From positions 1-44,299 of the forward strand of contig NZ_SLZN01000020.1 in NCBI RefSeq assembly GCF_004346035.1: 44,299 bases of DNA. Reading direction: 5' to 3'. Below the pieces are notes generated by a model that made no database searches, was not told where the DNA came from, and saw only the letters and a program-made list of their open reading frames with translations. The position numbers were made by a program, and so were the translations under genes. This stretch comes from Acidomonas methanolica (GTDB lineage Bacteria > Pseudomonadota > Alphaproteobacteria > Acetobacterales > Acetobacteraceae). Shown here piece after piece: positions 13,791 through 23,474 of this stretch (within the stretch, counting starts at the first letter, position 1; each line of letters starts with the position of its first letter).

Positions 13791-16232
13791 ATGATATCCC
13801 TTGGAGAATATCGCAATCGAAATTCCCTCTTGTCCGACTTCCTGCCCTGGGCGGCACTGGTCGAAAAAGGTGTCGTCTTGAACAAGGACGGTTCCTTCCA
13901 GCGCACGGCAAAAATTCGTGGCCCTGATCTGGATAGCGCCACGCCCGCTGAACTGGTCGGCGTGACCGGACGGCTCAACAATGCCCTACGGCGTCTTGGT
14001 TCAGGTTGGGCCGTGTTCGTGGAGGCACAGCGTGTGCCGGCGACACTCTATCCCGACAGCGATTTTCCCGATGCGGCTAGTCAGATGGTCGATCTGGAAC
14101 GGCGGGAGCAGTTCGAGGATGAGGGGGTGCATTTCGAAAGCCGCTACTTCCTCACGCTGGTCTGGTTGCCACCAGCGGAATCCTCCGACCGGGCTGCTCG
14201 GTTTCTCTATGAGGGGCGGGAACACGACGGGCCGGACCCGCATGGGATGCTCCATGCCTTCGTGGATCGCAGCGATCGTCTGCTGGCCCTGCTCGACGGT
14301 TTCATGCCCGAAGCGGCCTGGCTTGATGACGGCGAAACCCTGACCTACCTGCATTCCACCATTTCCACGCGTAACCAGCGGGTCCGCGTGCCGGAAATTC
14401 CGATACATCTGGATGCGCTACTGGTGGATCAGCCGCTCGCGGGCGGGCTGGAGCCGAAACTCGGTGACGCTTTCCTGAAAACCCTGACCGTCACGGGTTT
14501 CCCGTCGCGGACCTTTCCCGGAATTCTCGATGACCTGAACCGGCTGGCCATGCCGTATCGCTGGTCCACGCGGGCCACCCTGCTCGACAAGACCGATGCC
14601 ACGAAGGTTCTGACGAAAATCCGGCGTCAGTGGTTTGCAAAACGCAAGAGTATCGCGGCCATCGTTCGGGAAGTGATGACGAATGAAGCGTCGGTGCTGG
14701 TCGATAACGATGCGGCCAACAAGGCGGCCGATGCTGACCTCGCGTTGCAGTCCCTCGGCGCTGATGACGTCGGGCAGGCGTACATCACCGCGACCGTGAC
14801 GGTCTGGGACGGTTCCGCATCAATTGCCGCCGAGAAACTCCATCTCGTGGAGAAGATCATCCAGGGGCGCGACTTCACCTGCATGGCGGAAAGCCTGAAC
14901 GCGGTGGAAGCTTGGCTCGGCTCCTTGCCCGGTCATGTCTATGCCAATGTCCGCCAGCCTCCGGTCTCGACGCTCAATCTTGCCCACATGTTTCCGCTCT
15001 CGGCCGTATGGGCGGGGCCGGACCGGGATGTGCATTTCAAGGCGCCGCCGCTCTTCTGCGGCAAGACCGCCGGGGCCACGCCGTTCCGGTTCTCGCTGCA
15101 CGCCAGCGATGTCGGTCACACGCTGATCGCGGGGCCGACGGGGGCGGGAAAGTCTGTGCTGCTGGCGCTCATGGTGCTCCAGTTCCGACGCTATCAGGGC
15201 GCGCAGATCTTCGCCTTCGATTTCGGCGGTTCCATGCGCGCCGCCACACTCGGCATGGGCGGAGATTGGCACGATCTTGGTGGTGGCCTGACCGACGATA
15301 ATCTATCGGAAGAACAGGGCAGCGGTGTCTCGCTCCAGCCGCTGGCGCGGATCGATGACCCGGACGAACGGAAATGGGCCAGTGAATGGCTCGGTCAGAT
15401 CCTTCTCGGCGAGGGGGTCACGCTGACTCCCGACGTTAAGGCGTATCTCTGGTCGGCGCTGAATTCCTTGGCATCGTCACCACCATCGGAACGCACTTTG
15501 TCGGGGCTGGTAGCCCTCCTCCAGTCCAACGCGCTCAAGCAGGCGCTTGCCCCATACTGCCTCGGCGGTCCTTACGGACGGCTCCTTGACGCCGACAATG
15601 AGCGTCTGGGGAATGCCGATGTCGTGGTGTTCGAGACCGAAGGTCTGATCGGGTCCGGCGCGGCTTCGTCGGTGCTGTCTTATTTGTTCCATCGCATCGA
15701 GGGCCGTTTGGACGGTCGTCCGACCTTGCTGGTCATCGACGAGGGGTGGTTGGTTCTCGATGACGGGAATTTCTCTGGCCAGTTGCGGGAGTGGCTGAAA
15801 ACCCTACGGAAGAAAAACGCCAGCGTCATCTTCGCGACGCAGTCCCTGTCGGATATCGCCAATTCACCTATCGCGCCTGCGGTGGTGGAAAGCTGCCCGA
15901 CGCGGATCTTCCTGCCCAACGAGCGCGCCATCGAGCCGCAGATCAGGGCGATTTATCGCGACTTTGGTCTGAACGACCGCCAGGTCGCCATCATCGCCCG
16001 CGCCGCGTCGAAGCGGGAGTATTATTGCCAGACCCAGCGCGGCAACCGCCTGTTTGAACTCGGCTTAGGTCCGGTGGCGCTGGCGTTGTGCGCGGCCTCC
16101 GGCAAGGACGATCACAGGCTGATCGATGCGGTTCTGGCGGAACACGGGCGAGAGGGCTTTCTTCCGGCCTGGTTCGAGGTGCGTGGCGTCACGTGGGCGG
16201 CGGAATTGCTGCGGGAGGGAACCGCGCCATGA
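13791..16232 (+). CDS. trbE: TrbE, VirB4-type ATPase
   Basis: The 813-residue ATPase is the largest motor of the mating-pair formation system. Walker A GPTGAGKSVL is at about residue 448 and Walker B LLVIDEGWLVL near 646. Flanking motifs of the family are present (MISLGEYRNRNSLLSDFLPWA at the start, FATQSLSDIANSPIAPAVVESCPTRIFLPNERA and NDRQVAIIARA near the end). The length is normal for TrbE and no frameshift was seen. Its stop overlaps the trbJ start (ATGA). Confidence 0.93.
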   Translation: MISLGEYRNRNSLLSDFLPWAALVEKGVVLNKDGSFQRTAKIRGPDLDSATPAELVGVTGRLNNALRRLGSGWAVFVEAQRVPATLYPDSDFPDAASQMVDLERREQFEDEGVHFESRYFLTLVWLPPAESSDRAARFLYEGREHDGPDPHGMLHAFVDRSDRLLALLDGFMPEAAWLDDGETLTYLHSTISTRNQRVRVPEIPIHLDALLVDQPLAGGLEPKLGDAFLKTLTVTGFPSRTFPGILDDLNRLAMPYRWSTRATLLDKTDATKVLTKIRRQWFAKRKSIAAIVREVMTNEASVLVDNDAANKAADADLALQSLGADDVGQAYITATVTVWDGSASIAAEKLHLVEKIIQGRDFTCMAESLNAVEAWLGSLPGHVYANVRQPPVSTLNLAHMFPLSAVWAGPDRDVHFKAPPLFCGKTAGATPFRFSLHASDVGHTLIAGPTGAGKSVLLALMVLQFRRYQGAQIFAFDFGGSMRAATLGMGGDWHDLGGGLTDDNLSEEQGSGVSLQPLARIDDPDERKWASEWLGQILLGEGVTLTPDVKAYLWSALNSLASSPPSERTLSGLVALLQSNALKQALAPYCLGGPYGRLLDADNERLGNADVVVFETEGLIGSGAASSVLSYLFHRIEGRLDGRPTLLVIDEGWLVLDDGNFSGQLREWLKTLRKKNASVIFATQSLSDIANSPIAPAVVESCPTRIFLPNERAIEPQIRAIYRDFGLNDRQVAIIARAASKREYYCQTQRGNRLFELGLGPVALALCAASGKDDHRLIDAVLAEHGREGFLPAWFEVRGVTWAAELLREGTAP

Positions 16233-16963
16233 GGTCTCTTTCTCTTCTCTGCGGCGTAGTAGCCCTGTTGTCGATTGGCGTTTCACCGGCCCACGCACAA
16301 TGGGCGGTCTATGATGGTGCCAATCACGTCCAGAATGTTCTGATTGCGGCCCGGACGCTCCAGCAGATCGACAACCAGATCACCTCGCTGGCCAACCAGG
16401 CGCAGATGCTGGTTAACCAGGGGCGTAATTTGGCGAGCCTGCCGCTCTCCACGTTGGGCACACTGCAATCCACCATTTCCCAGACCACGGCGCTGCTCGC
16501 GCAGGCGCAGAACATCGCCTACAGCGTCCAGTCCGTCGAGCAGCAGTATCAGCAGGCGTACACATCTGTCTCGTCGGGTATGTCTGACAGTGCCCTGTTT
16601 TCTCAGGCGCAGACACGCTGGCAGAATTCCGTCGGTGGCTTCGAGGATGCCTTGAAGTTACAGGCGCGGGTGGTAGGGAACATCCCGAGCGACAGTTCGG
16701 CCATGACGCAACTGGTCTCGGCCAGCCAGACCTCCACCGGGGCGTTACAGGCCGCACAGGCCGGGAACCAGCTTCTCGCCCTGCAATCCCGGCAGCTCTC
16801 CGACATCCAGGCCGAACTCGCTGCCAATGGCCGCGCCACCGCCTTGCAACAGGCGCGCGACGCCGCCGCGGAAGCGGAAAGTGACGCCCAGTATCAGCAT
16901 TTTGCCCAGCATGACGCTTACGTGCCCGGCACGGTGTCCATGTTCGGCGCCAGCGGGAACTGA
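16229..16963 (+). CDS. trbJ: TrbJ, VirB5-like conjugation protein
   Basis: A 244-residue periplasmic protein with a clear signal peptide (MRSLSLLCGVVALLSIGVSPAHA-Q). The mature chain (WAVYDGANHVQNVLIAARTLQQIDNQITSLANQAQMLVNQ) is Gln- and Ala-rich and helical, as in TrbJ. VirB5-type proteins sit at the pilus tip and aid recipient contact. ATG 16229 overlaps the trbE stop and follows GCGGGAGGGA; the frame open to 16088 is only a shadow. The trbL gene follows after 5 bp with no trbK entry-exclusion gene between, which is unusual for this order. Confidence 0.88.
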   Translation: MRSLSLLCGVVALLSIGVSPAHAQWAVYDGANHVQNVLIAARTLQQIDNQITSLANQAQMLVNQGRNLASLPLSTLGTLQSTISQTTALLAQAQNIAYSVQSVEQQYQQAYTSVSSGMSDSALFSQAQTRWQNSVGGFEDALKLQARVVGNIPSDSSAMTQLVSASQTSTGALQAAQAGNQLLALQSRQLSDIQAELAANGRATALQQARDAAAEAESDAQYQHFAQHDAYVPGTVSMFGASGN

Positions 16964-16968
16964 CCGCC

Positions 16969-18408
16969 ATGGCCACCAACGGTGTCGGCGTGATCGATAC
17001 TTTCCTGAACACCTTTACCACCACGATCGACAGCGGGTTCGGGCTGGTGAAGGGGGATGTGATCTCGCTGGCCGGAACGCTGTCCGTGCTGGATATCGCA
17101 CTGGCCGGGTTGTTCTGGGCCTGGGCTGCGGATGAGGACATCATCCAGCGCCTAGTGAAGAAGACGCTCTATATCGGGTTCTTCGCGTGGGTCATCAACG
17201 ATTTCGACCATCTGTCGAAAATCGTCTTCGACAGTTTTGCGGCAATGGGCATCAAGGTCGGGGGCGGCAAGCTGCCGCTGACGGATTTCATGCATCCGGG
17301 GCGTCTCGCGGCCACCGGCCTCAACGCAGCCCAGCCGTTGCTGGACTCGGTCCATAACCTGCTCGGCCCGGTCGCCTTCTTCTGGAACTTCATCCAGATC
17401 TTCGTGCTGTGCCTGTGCTGGCTGATCGTGCTGGCGGCGTTTTTCATCCTCGCCGTGCAGCTCTTCGTCGCCCTCATCGAGTTCAAGATTACCTCGCTCG
17501 CGGGCTTCGTGCTGATCCCCTTCGCCCTGTTCAATCGCACGGCCTTTCTGGCCGAGAAGGTTTTGGGCAATGTCGTCTCGTCGGGCGTGAAGATCATGGT
17601 GCTGGCGGTGATCTCCGCCATCGCCTCGGTGCTCTTCAAGCAGTTCACCACCTCTTATGGCAGTTCCGTGCCTACGGTCGGACAGGCGACCTCGGTGGTG
17701 CTGGCCTCGCTCGCGATCGTCGGCTTGTCCATTTATGGCGGCAGCATTGCCAATGGGCTGATCTCTGGCGCGCCGCAGCTTGGGGCAGGGGCCGCCGTCG
17801 GCACCGGCATGGCGGTTGGTGCGATGGGCGCCGCTGCCGTCGCGGCCCCGGCGGCGATTGCTTCCGGGGGAGCTATAGCTCTGGGTGCGACAGCGGCGGC
17901 CGCGCGGGGAGGAGCCGCAATCGCGGGTGCGGCCACGACAGCCTATTCCATGGGGGCTGCCGGACAGACGGGTGCGGCTGGCATGGCTGCTGCCGCCGGC
18001 AATGTCGGGCGCGCGGCCGGTGGTGCGGCGATGAATGCCGCGAAAAGCAAGGCGTCCTCTGCCGTTTCAAGCCTGAAGGACAACTATGCCGCTGGTGGTC
18101 AATGGGCCGCGCGCGGCATGGGCAGGGGTTCGGGTGGAGAAGGCAGCACTGGTCCGAATCCCGGCGGTGGAGCGTCGGGCGCAGAGCCGACCGGATCGGG
18201 CGGCGGCGGGCCAACCGGTGGTGGTCCAGCAGGCGAGGGTGGTGGCGGAGAGAGTGCTGGCTCCGGCGCGGACAGCAAGCCGCCGAAGTGGGCACAAAAG
18301 ATGAAGCGCCGCAATGCCGCAGCCCATGCCGCCGAGGCGGCTCACGTCATCCGCTCCGCTGATGGCGGGGGCGGAAGTTCCAGCATTGATCTCTCGGAGA
18401 AAGAATGA
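16969..18408 (+). CDS. trbL: TrbL, VirB6-like polytopic membrane protein
   Basis: The 479-residue protein has five or more membrane segments between about residues 30 and 260 (for example LSVLDIALAGLFWAWA and LCLCWLIVLAAFFILAVQLF), with the family motif KITSLAGFVLIPFALFNRTAFLAEKVLG. It forms part of the inner-membrane channel. The C-terminal 200 residues are an Ala/Gly-rich low-complexity tail, common in TrbL. A start at ATG 16969 has a weak ribosome-binding site and is likely coupled to trbJ. The stop overlaps the trbF start. Confidence 0.9.
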   Translation: MATNGVGVIDTFLNTFTTTIDSGFGLVKGDVISLAGTLSVLDIALAGLFWAWAADEDIIQRLVKKTLYIGFFAWVINDFDHLSKIVFDSFAAMGIKVGGGKLPLTDFMHPGRLAATGLNAAQPLLDSVHNLLGPVAFFWNFIQIFVLCLCWLIVLAAFFILAVQLFVALIEFKITSLAGFVLIPFALFNRTAFLAEKVLGNVVSSGVKIMVLAVISAIASVLFKQFTTSYGSSVPTVGQATSVVLASLAIVGLSIYGGSIANGLISGAPQLGAGAAVGTGMAVGAMGAAAVAAPAAIASGGAIALGATAAAARGGAAIAGAATTAYSMGAAGQTGAAGMAAAAGNVGRAAGGAAMNAAKSKASSAVSSLKDNYAAGGQWAARGMGRGSGGEGSTGPNPGGGASGAEPTGSGGGGPTGGGPAGEGGGGESAGSGADSKPPKWAQKMKRRNAAAHAAEAAHVIRSADGGGGSSSIDLSEKE

Positions 18409-19091
18409 TGTTCCGTCGCTCTACCACACGCTACGGGACCACGCCCGAGCCAGTCACCCCGTATCAGAAAGCAGCCCAGATCTGGGACGAGCGGATCGGG
18501 TCTGCTCGCGTGCAGGCCCGGAACTGGCGGCTGATGGCTTTCGGTAGCCTTTTCCTATCTGCCGGACTTGGCGCGGGACTGATCTGGCAGTCCGCGCGCG
18601 GGACCGTTGTGCCCTGGGTGGTGCAGGTCGATCGGCTCGGTCAGGCGCAGGTCATGGCCCCGGCGGCGGCCGGTTACAGGCCAGCCGATCCCCAGATCGA
18701 CTGGTATTTGGCTCAATTCGTGCAGGACGTGCGCTCCCTGTCGTCGGATGCCGTGGTGGTCCGGCACAACTGGCTGCGCGCCTATGACTTCACTACGACG
18801 TCGGGCGCCGTGGCCCTGAATGACTATGCCCGCCTGAACGATCCCTTCTCGCGCATTGGGCATGAGCAGGTCGAGGTGGACATCGCCTCAGTCATCCGGG
18901 CTTCTCCCGGTAGTTTCCGTGTTGCCTGGACCGAGCGTCATTACCGCGATGGGGCCTTTACCGGCACCGAACGCTGGACGGCCATCGTGTCCATCGTCCT
19001 GCGCACGCCCCGAGATGCCGATCATCTGCGCAAAAATCCCCTCGGAATCTACGTCTCCGCCATCAACTGGTCGAAGGAGCTTGGTCAATGA
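18405..19091 (+). CDS. trbF: TrbF, VirB8-like protein
   Basis: A 228-residue bitopic inner-membrane protein. It has a cytoplasmic N-terminus (TPYQKAAQIWDERIGSARVQARNWR), one membrane segment (about residues 44-64) and a periplasmic VirB8 domain with VVPWVVQVDRLGQAQ and WLRAYDFTTTSGAVALNDYAR. VirB8 proteins organise the periplasmic core. GGAGAAAGA precedes ATG 18405, which overlaps the trbL stop, and the end overlaps trbG (ATGA). Confidence 0.9.
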   Translation: MMFRRSTTRYGTTPEPVTPYQKAAQIWDERIGSARVQARNWRLMAFGSLFLSAGLGAGLIWQSARGTVVPWVVQVDRLGQAQVMAPAAAGYRPADPQIDWYLAQFVQDVRSLSSDAVVVRHNWLRAYDFTTTSGAVALNDYARLNDPFSRIGHEQVEVDIASVIRASPGSFRVAWTERHYRDGAFTGTERWTAIVSIVLRTPRDADHLRKNPLGIYVSAINWSKELGQ

Positions 19092-20089
19092 TCCGTCGTG
19101 CTCTTCGTGTCCTGCCGCTGCTGATCCTGCCTCTGGCCGGTTGCGCGGGGCAGTATCATCCGCCGGTCATCCGCTACGATGACGCCGCACGCGCAACGAG
19201 ACTTCCCGATCCGCCGAAGCCGGTAGAGGTCGTGGAAGTCCCGAAACCGCTGCCGTTGCCAGGGCAGCTCAAGCCGCTGCCGTCACGACGCGCGGCCCAC
19301 CCGACTTCCGAAGCAGCCGATCCAGCCGCGCGCGTAACCCAGGCCAATCTGGCGGCGCGCATCCAGCCGACGCGGGCCGGGTTCATCAATGCCGTGCAGG
19401 TCTATCCCTATAGTCCGGGCGCACTCTATCAGGTCTATGCCTCGCCCGGCGAGATCACCGACATCATGCTCCAGCAGGGCGAAAAGCTGGTCGGCACCGG
19501 GCCGGTGGCGGCCGGGGATACGGTTCGCTGGATCATTGGTGATACCGAAAGCGGGGCAGGGGCGACAAAGCGTATTCATATTCTGGTCAAACCCACCCGG
19601 CCGGATCTGACGACCAACCTGATCGTCAATACCGATCGGCGGACCTATCTTGCTGAACTGCGCTCTACGCCCGCGACCTACATGGCGTCGGTCTCGTGGG
19701 ATTATCCAGAGGACGATTTGATCGCGCTGCATCGGCAGGATAGTGCGGCCGATGATGCAGCGCCCGTTGAAACGGGCCTCACTCTCGATGCCCTGAATTT
19801 CCGTTATGCCATCCAGCCGGTGAAGGGCGGGACGCCACCGTGGCTTCCCAGTCGGGCCTTCGATGATGGTCACAAGGTCTATATCGCTTTTCCGGCCGGG
19901 ATCGGGCAGGGCGAACTGCCACCGCTCTTCGTACTCGGGGCCGATGGGGGACCGGAACTGGTCAATTACCGTGTGCGGCAGAACTGGATGATCGTCGACC
20001 GGCTGTTTGTCGCCGCTGAACTGCGGTTGGGGGATAAACATTCCGAGCAGCGGGTGCGCATCGTGCGGACAGATGGCAGGAAGTCATGA
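19088..20089 (+). CDS. trbG: TrbG, VirB9-like lipoprotein
   Basis: The 333-residue outer-membrane core component has a lipoprotein signal ending in LAGC (Cys19). A Pro-rich linker (LPDPPKPVEVVEVPKPLPLPGQ) leads to a VirB9/CagX domain: INAVQVYPYSPGALYQVYASPGEITDIMLQQGE, GDTESG, IHILVKPTRPDLTTNLIVNTDRRTY and DGHKVYIAFP. It should complex with TrbI and TrbF. It overlaps both neighbours by 4 bp. Confidence 0.91.
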   Translation: MIRRALRVLPLLILPLAGCAGQYHPPVIRYDDAARATRLPDPPKPVEVVEVPKPLPLPGQLKPLPSRRAAHPTSEAADPAARVTQANLAARIQPTRAGFINAVQVYPYSPGALYQVYASPGEITDIMLQQGEKLVGTGPVAAGDTVRWIIGDTESGAGATKRIHILVKPTRPDLTTNLIVNTDRRTYLAELRSTPATYMASVSWDYPEDDLIALHRQDSAADDAAPVETGLTLDALNFRYAIQPVKGGTPPWLPSRAFDDGHKVYIAFPAGIGQGELPPLFVLGADGGPELVNYRVRQNWMIVDRLFVAAELRLGDKHSEQRVRIVRTDGRKS

Positions 20090-21261
20090 GTGGGGAGACC
20101 TTAGCAGGCGAGGGCAATCCTGTCGCACCGGCCGTATCCCCGCCGCCCGATCTGCGCCTGCGGGCCGAGCTGCCCCGCGTGGTGCGGCTCTCGCGTATCG
20201 TGGTCTGGTCGCTCGGGGGTGTCGCCATGATCGCGGTGGCGTTTGCCCTGGGCTACGCGCTGGAAAGCAGCCGTCAGACGGCTCCACCGGCCGTCAGCCA
20301 GGACATGGACGCTCGTCCGTCCGCCGATGGTCTGGCGGGGCTGCCGTCCGATTATGTCGGCAGGGACGTGCCGAAGCTGGGACCAGCGCTGCCCGGCGAT
20401 CTGGGGCATAGCATCCTGAAAGCACAGGAGCACGGAAAGGTCGTTTCGAGTGGCGAAGACCGGCGGGCCGCGCAGGAGATCGAAGCTGCAATTGGCAGCC
20501 GTCTGTTCGTGCAGATGGGGGAACGTGGCCGGGGTACCGAACAGGCCCTACCCACGCCAGGTAATTCAGGCACGCAGACGCCGGCAACTCCTGCGACTGA
20601 CGCACAGGCCGGCAACCGGGCGTTCCTGTCCGGCCAGCCTGACCGCGCGACGACCAGCTCGGATCACATCATGCCTCCGGCCTCGCCTTATATCCTTCAG
20701 GCCGGTACTGTCATCGCGGGCGCACTGAACACGAAAATCAGCTCCGACCTGCCGGGCCAGATTACAGGGCATGTGACCCAGAACGTGTATGACAGCCCGA
20801 CCGGGCGCTTCCTGCTGATCCCGCAGGGAAGTCTGCTGTTCGGTGCGTATAACAGCGGGATATCCTTCGGCCAGCAGCGCACCCAGATTATCTGGACAAG
20901 GCTGATTTTCCCGAACGGGGACAGCCTGGTGCTGGAGAAGTTGCCGGGCGCCGACGCCATCGGCCAGTCCGGCCTGTCTGATGGGGTCAATAACCACTGG
21001 GGCCAGCTCTTCAAGGCCGCTCTGGTTACGACCCTCCTCAGCGTGGGCTCGGAGGCGGGCACGTCGTGGAACGAAAACAACCTCATGCAGGCCATCCGTT
21101 CCGGGGCCAGCAACGGGTTTTCCATGGTCGGCAACCGGCTGATCGACCGCAGCCTTAACGTCCAGCCGACGCTCACAGACCGGCCGGGGCTGCCGTTCAC
21201 CGTCACTCTCAATCGTGATTTAATTCTTAAAACTTGGACTATGGCGGAGCAAAAACCATGA
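20086..21261 (+). CDS. trbI: TrbI, VirB10-like protein
   Basis: The 391-residue protein spans the envelope. It has one inner-membrane segment (about residues 42-62, VWSLGGVAMIAVAFALGYAL), a Pro/Gln-containing periplasmic linker, and the VirB10 C-terminal domain: SPYILQAGTVIAGALNTKISSDLPGQITGHVTQNVYDSPTG, LLIPQGSLLFGAYNS and FTVTLNRDLIL. The last 30 or so bases become markedly more A/T-rich, the first sign of the compositional change that continues to 23.9 kb. The stop overlaps DUF2274. Confidence 0.92.
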   Translation: MSGETLAGEGNPVAPAVSPPPDLRLRAELPRVVRLSRIVVWSLGGVAMIAVAFALGYALESSRQTAPPAVSQDMDARPSADGLAGLPSDYVGRDVPKLGPALPGDLGHSILKAQEHGKVVSSGEDRRAAQEIEAAIGSRLFVQMGERGRGTEQALPTPGNSGTQTPATPATDAQAGNRAFLSGQPDRATTSSDHIMPPASPYILQAGTVIAGALNTKISSDLPGQITGHVTQNVYDSPTGRFLLIPQGSLLFGAYNSGISFGQQRTQIIWTRLIFPNGDSLVLEKLPGADAIGQSGLSDGVNNHWGQLFKAALVTTLLSVGSEAGTSWNENNLMQAIRSGASNGFSMVGNRLIDRSLNVQPTLTDRPGLPFTVTLNRDLILKTWTMAEQKP

Positions 21262-21500
21262 CCACACTTCTGATTACGGACATTCCAGATGCAAAACCTG
21301 TCCGACTGACGGTCGAACTTCCAGCAGCAGTCTACCGAGATCTAAGTGCTTACGCGGAGGCACTCACGGCTTTGCATAAAAAAACCGCTACTCCGCCGCA
21401 ACTGATCGCACCAATGATCGAGCAATTTATTCTCTCCGATCGGACGTTTCTTCGATGGCGCCAGAAGCAGACGAAGAATCCATCTTCTCAATCATGTTGA
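21258..21500 (+). CDS. DUF2274 protein
   Basis: An 80-residue protein (MTTLLITDIPDAKPVRLTVELPAAVYRDLSAYAEALT...LIAPMIEQFILSDRTF) that matches DUF2274, a small family usually encoded directly after trbI. The IPDxKPVRLTVELP pattern resembles a ribbon-helix-helix strand. ATG 21258 overlaps the trbI stop. The 3' end overlaps the convergent LysR gene by 74 bp, and the last residues (KQTKNPSSQSC) look unlike the family, so the tail may have been altered when the downstream region joined. Confidence 0.8.
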   Translation: MTTLLITDIPDAKPVRLTVELPAAVYRDLSAYAEALTALHKKTATPPQLIAPMIEQFILSDRTFLRWRQKQTKNPSSQSC

Positions 21501-22434
21501 GAAAATCCCTCAAGGCCGGATTATGATTCTGCCGAGACCATATGGCATAAAAAGTCAGAGAGATCGGATTTCCGTCGATCGGGCGTAAGCATACCCTAGG
21601 TATTTTCACTGCGGCACTTGCCTCAGATGTGAATGCAGCGGCTTTTCGTCTGTTGACATCCGTTAACATCGTGTCGCGGCCGATCCGCAGCCGTTCAATT
21701 TGTGGCACCAGCCCTTTTTCCTCAAAATAACGCATAGACTGTGCCATTAGCCACGCTCCCATACCTTCGCGGCGCACCAGGAAGATATGTTTTGCCAACG
21801 CTTCCCAGGTTATCGCTGGTAACCGGGCTATCGGGTCGTCAGAAGAAAGTGCGACAACCATGTTTTCGGTCCATAATGCTTTAATGTGGAGGATATCATG
21901 CGCGAGTGTCCGTGGTGATGGGACTTCCGGCGAGAAAGCTATATCGATTTCGCGTCTTCGGAGGGCTGGAACCAAAGAATCAGGTGCAAACTCTCCTGAG
22001 ACGAGACGCGTTTCTTGAAAAGTATCCGAATAAAGGTTGAGCAGATTGTTTAAGAATCCTCCTGCGCTACATGACTGAATACCTAAAGACAACTGACGTT
22101 CCACTACATGACTGACTTCTGGGTTGGGTTGAACAGCCTCTCCAATAAGTGCAAGCGCCTCACCTACAATAGAAAGAAAATGTTTTCCTTTGATGGTAAC
22201 ATTTATTCCATTTTGACGATCAAAAATTTTATATCCGATGGATATTTCAAGAGATGAAATCCGCGAGCTGACTGATGATTGAGATATTTTCAAAGCGCGT
22301 GATGCTTTCCGGAAGTTTTTATACTCTGCGACAGCTATCGCCTCAACCATAGAGGCGAGCGAGATGTGGCCTCGAATGATCTTCCGGAAAAGTTCATCTT
22401 GGTCGATATGTGATCTGCCATGTTGACTGAACAT
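21427..22434 (-). CDS. LysR-family transcriptional regulator
   Basis: A 335-residue protein with an N-terminal LysR winged helix-turn-helix (about residues 28-88: MVEAIAVAEYKNFRKASRALKISQSSVSSRISSLE) and a LysR substrate-binding domain behind it. LysR genes commonly terminate this type of tra/trb cluster. Its composition is clearly A/T-richer than the trb genes, and it overlaps the DUF2274 tail by 74 bp. Its own upstream space (22435-22524) is A/T-rich and includes TATTATAAAT on the minus strand, a fair -10 candidate. The inducer and targets are unknown. Confidence 0.85.
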   Translation of the reverse strand: MFSQHGRSHIDQDELFRKIIRGHISLASMVEAIAVAEYKNFRKASRALKISQSSVSSRISSLEISIGYKIFDRQNGINVTIKGKHFLSIVGEALALIGEAVQPNPEVSHVVERQLSLGIQSCSAGGFLNNLLNLYSDTFQETRLVSGEFAPDSLVPALRRREIDIAFSPEVPSPRTLAHDILHIKALWTENMVVALSSDDPIARLPAITWEALAKHIFLVRREGMGAWLMAQSMRYFEEKGLVPQIERLRIGRDTMLTDVNRRKAAAFTSEASAAVKIPRVCLRPIDGNPISLTFYAIWSRQNHNPALRDFLNMIEKMDSSSASGAIEETSDRRE

Positions 22435-22524
22435 ATGAAGATGCTTCCGACTGGTGTTGTTCCTTCATGGTTTCTCAAGGAAAGAAAATTAAGTGGCGAT
22501 TTATTTATAATATCAGTGATCATT

Positions 22525-23325
22525 TCATGTTTCTGTAGTGCCTGCCAAGCGATGCATGAAATTAAAAACTTCCGATATATTGCAATCCTGTTTCAAATAT
22601 TGTGGGGAGCCATGAGCAATCGCTGTACGCTCAATGGTGCTGAGAAAAATGCCATCATCCGCAAGTGCCAGAAGACTGGGGAGTTCGTGACTGACCATGA
22701 GGATTGTCGCCCCTAGTCCATCCCGTAGCGCGAGAATGAGGTCATCGAGCCGTGCGGAGGCGATCGGATCAAGGCCGGCAGAAACTTCGTCGAACAGAAG
22801 AATTTTTGGATCGAGAGCGAGTGCCCGTGCCAGTCCCGCACGTTTGAGCATCCCACCGGAAATCTCCGAAGGATAAAGATCGATTGCGTCGCTTAACCCG
22901 ACCAGTCCTAATTTCAGTTGAACAAGTTGCCGAATGGAACGTGCGTTCAGAGACGTAAACATCTGGAGGGGAAGAGCGACGTTTTCTCCAACTGTCATTG
23001 AACTCCATATGGCGCCGCTTTGAAAAACAACGCCGAATGAACGATTGATCTCGACACGCTTTCTGTCGCTTTGAGACCAATAATTCGTACCGTTGACCAA
23101 AATGGTTCCGGAAGTCGGCTGTAGAAGGCCAACCATACTCCGGATAAGGGTACTTTTTCCGCAGCCGGAGGGTCCCATGATTGCAAAAACCGATCCGCTC
23201 TTTACCTCGAATGAGACATTCTTCTGTATTATACGAGAACCATATGAAATCGTCAGATTTCGCACCGAGATGACAGATGATGATTCTGTTTTGTCTATTG
23301 CGGCGAGTTCTGTCGTCCTGGTCAT
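22525..23325 (-). CDS. ABC transporter ATPase (MlaF/Ttg2A-like), orphan
   Basis: The 266-residue ATPase shows Walker A GPSGCGKST (residues 51-59), Q-loop VVFQSGAIWSSMTVGENV, signature ISGGMLKRAGLARA, Walker B ILLFDEVSAGLDP and H-loop VSHE. The signature and the ..SAGLDP box resemble the phospholipid/organic-solvent (Mla/Ttg2) group. No permease, MlaD-like or periplasmic partner is encoded nearby: LysR lies downstream and a DUF190-like gene upstream. It may serve a chromosomal permease or be a remnant of a larger cluster. Being downstream of clcF and the DUF190-like gene on the same strand, it could be read from the fluoride-responsive leader, although the 149-bp gap leaves room for its own promoter. 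Confidence 0.8.
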   Translation of the reverse strand: MTRTTELAAIDKTESSSVISVRNLTISYGSRIIQKNVSFEVKSGSVFAIMGPSGCGKSTLIRSMVGLLQPTSGTILVNGTNYWSQSDRKRVEINRSFGVVFQSGAIWSSMTVGENVALPLQMFTSLNARSIRQLVQLKLGLVGLSDAIDLYPSEISGGMLKRAGLARALALDPKILLFDEVSAGLDPIASARLDDLILALRDGLGATILMVSHELPSLLALADDGIFLSTIERTAIAHGSPQYLKQDCNISEVFNFMHRLAGTTET

Positions 23326-23474
23326 GTATTATCCTTCAGGATAAATATTCAAGGCAGACGCCGAGCAGAGGGTCATGACCTAGCAGACGGTACAAAATGC
23401 CACAGCACCGAACCCCGGTGCCATGTTCGAATCTCTTCTTCCAGAGTCTGAAAGAATGAATAAGGTCACTCATT

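Noticed and set aside
22420-22716. 98-codon plus frame between LysR and the ABC ATPase
   Set aside because: It overlaps the starts or ends of two well-supported minus-strand genes and codes for no recognisable protein.
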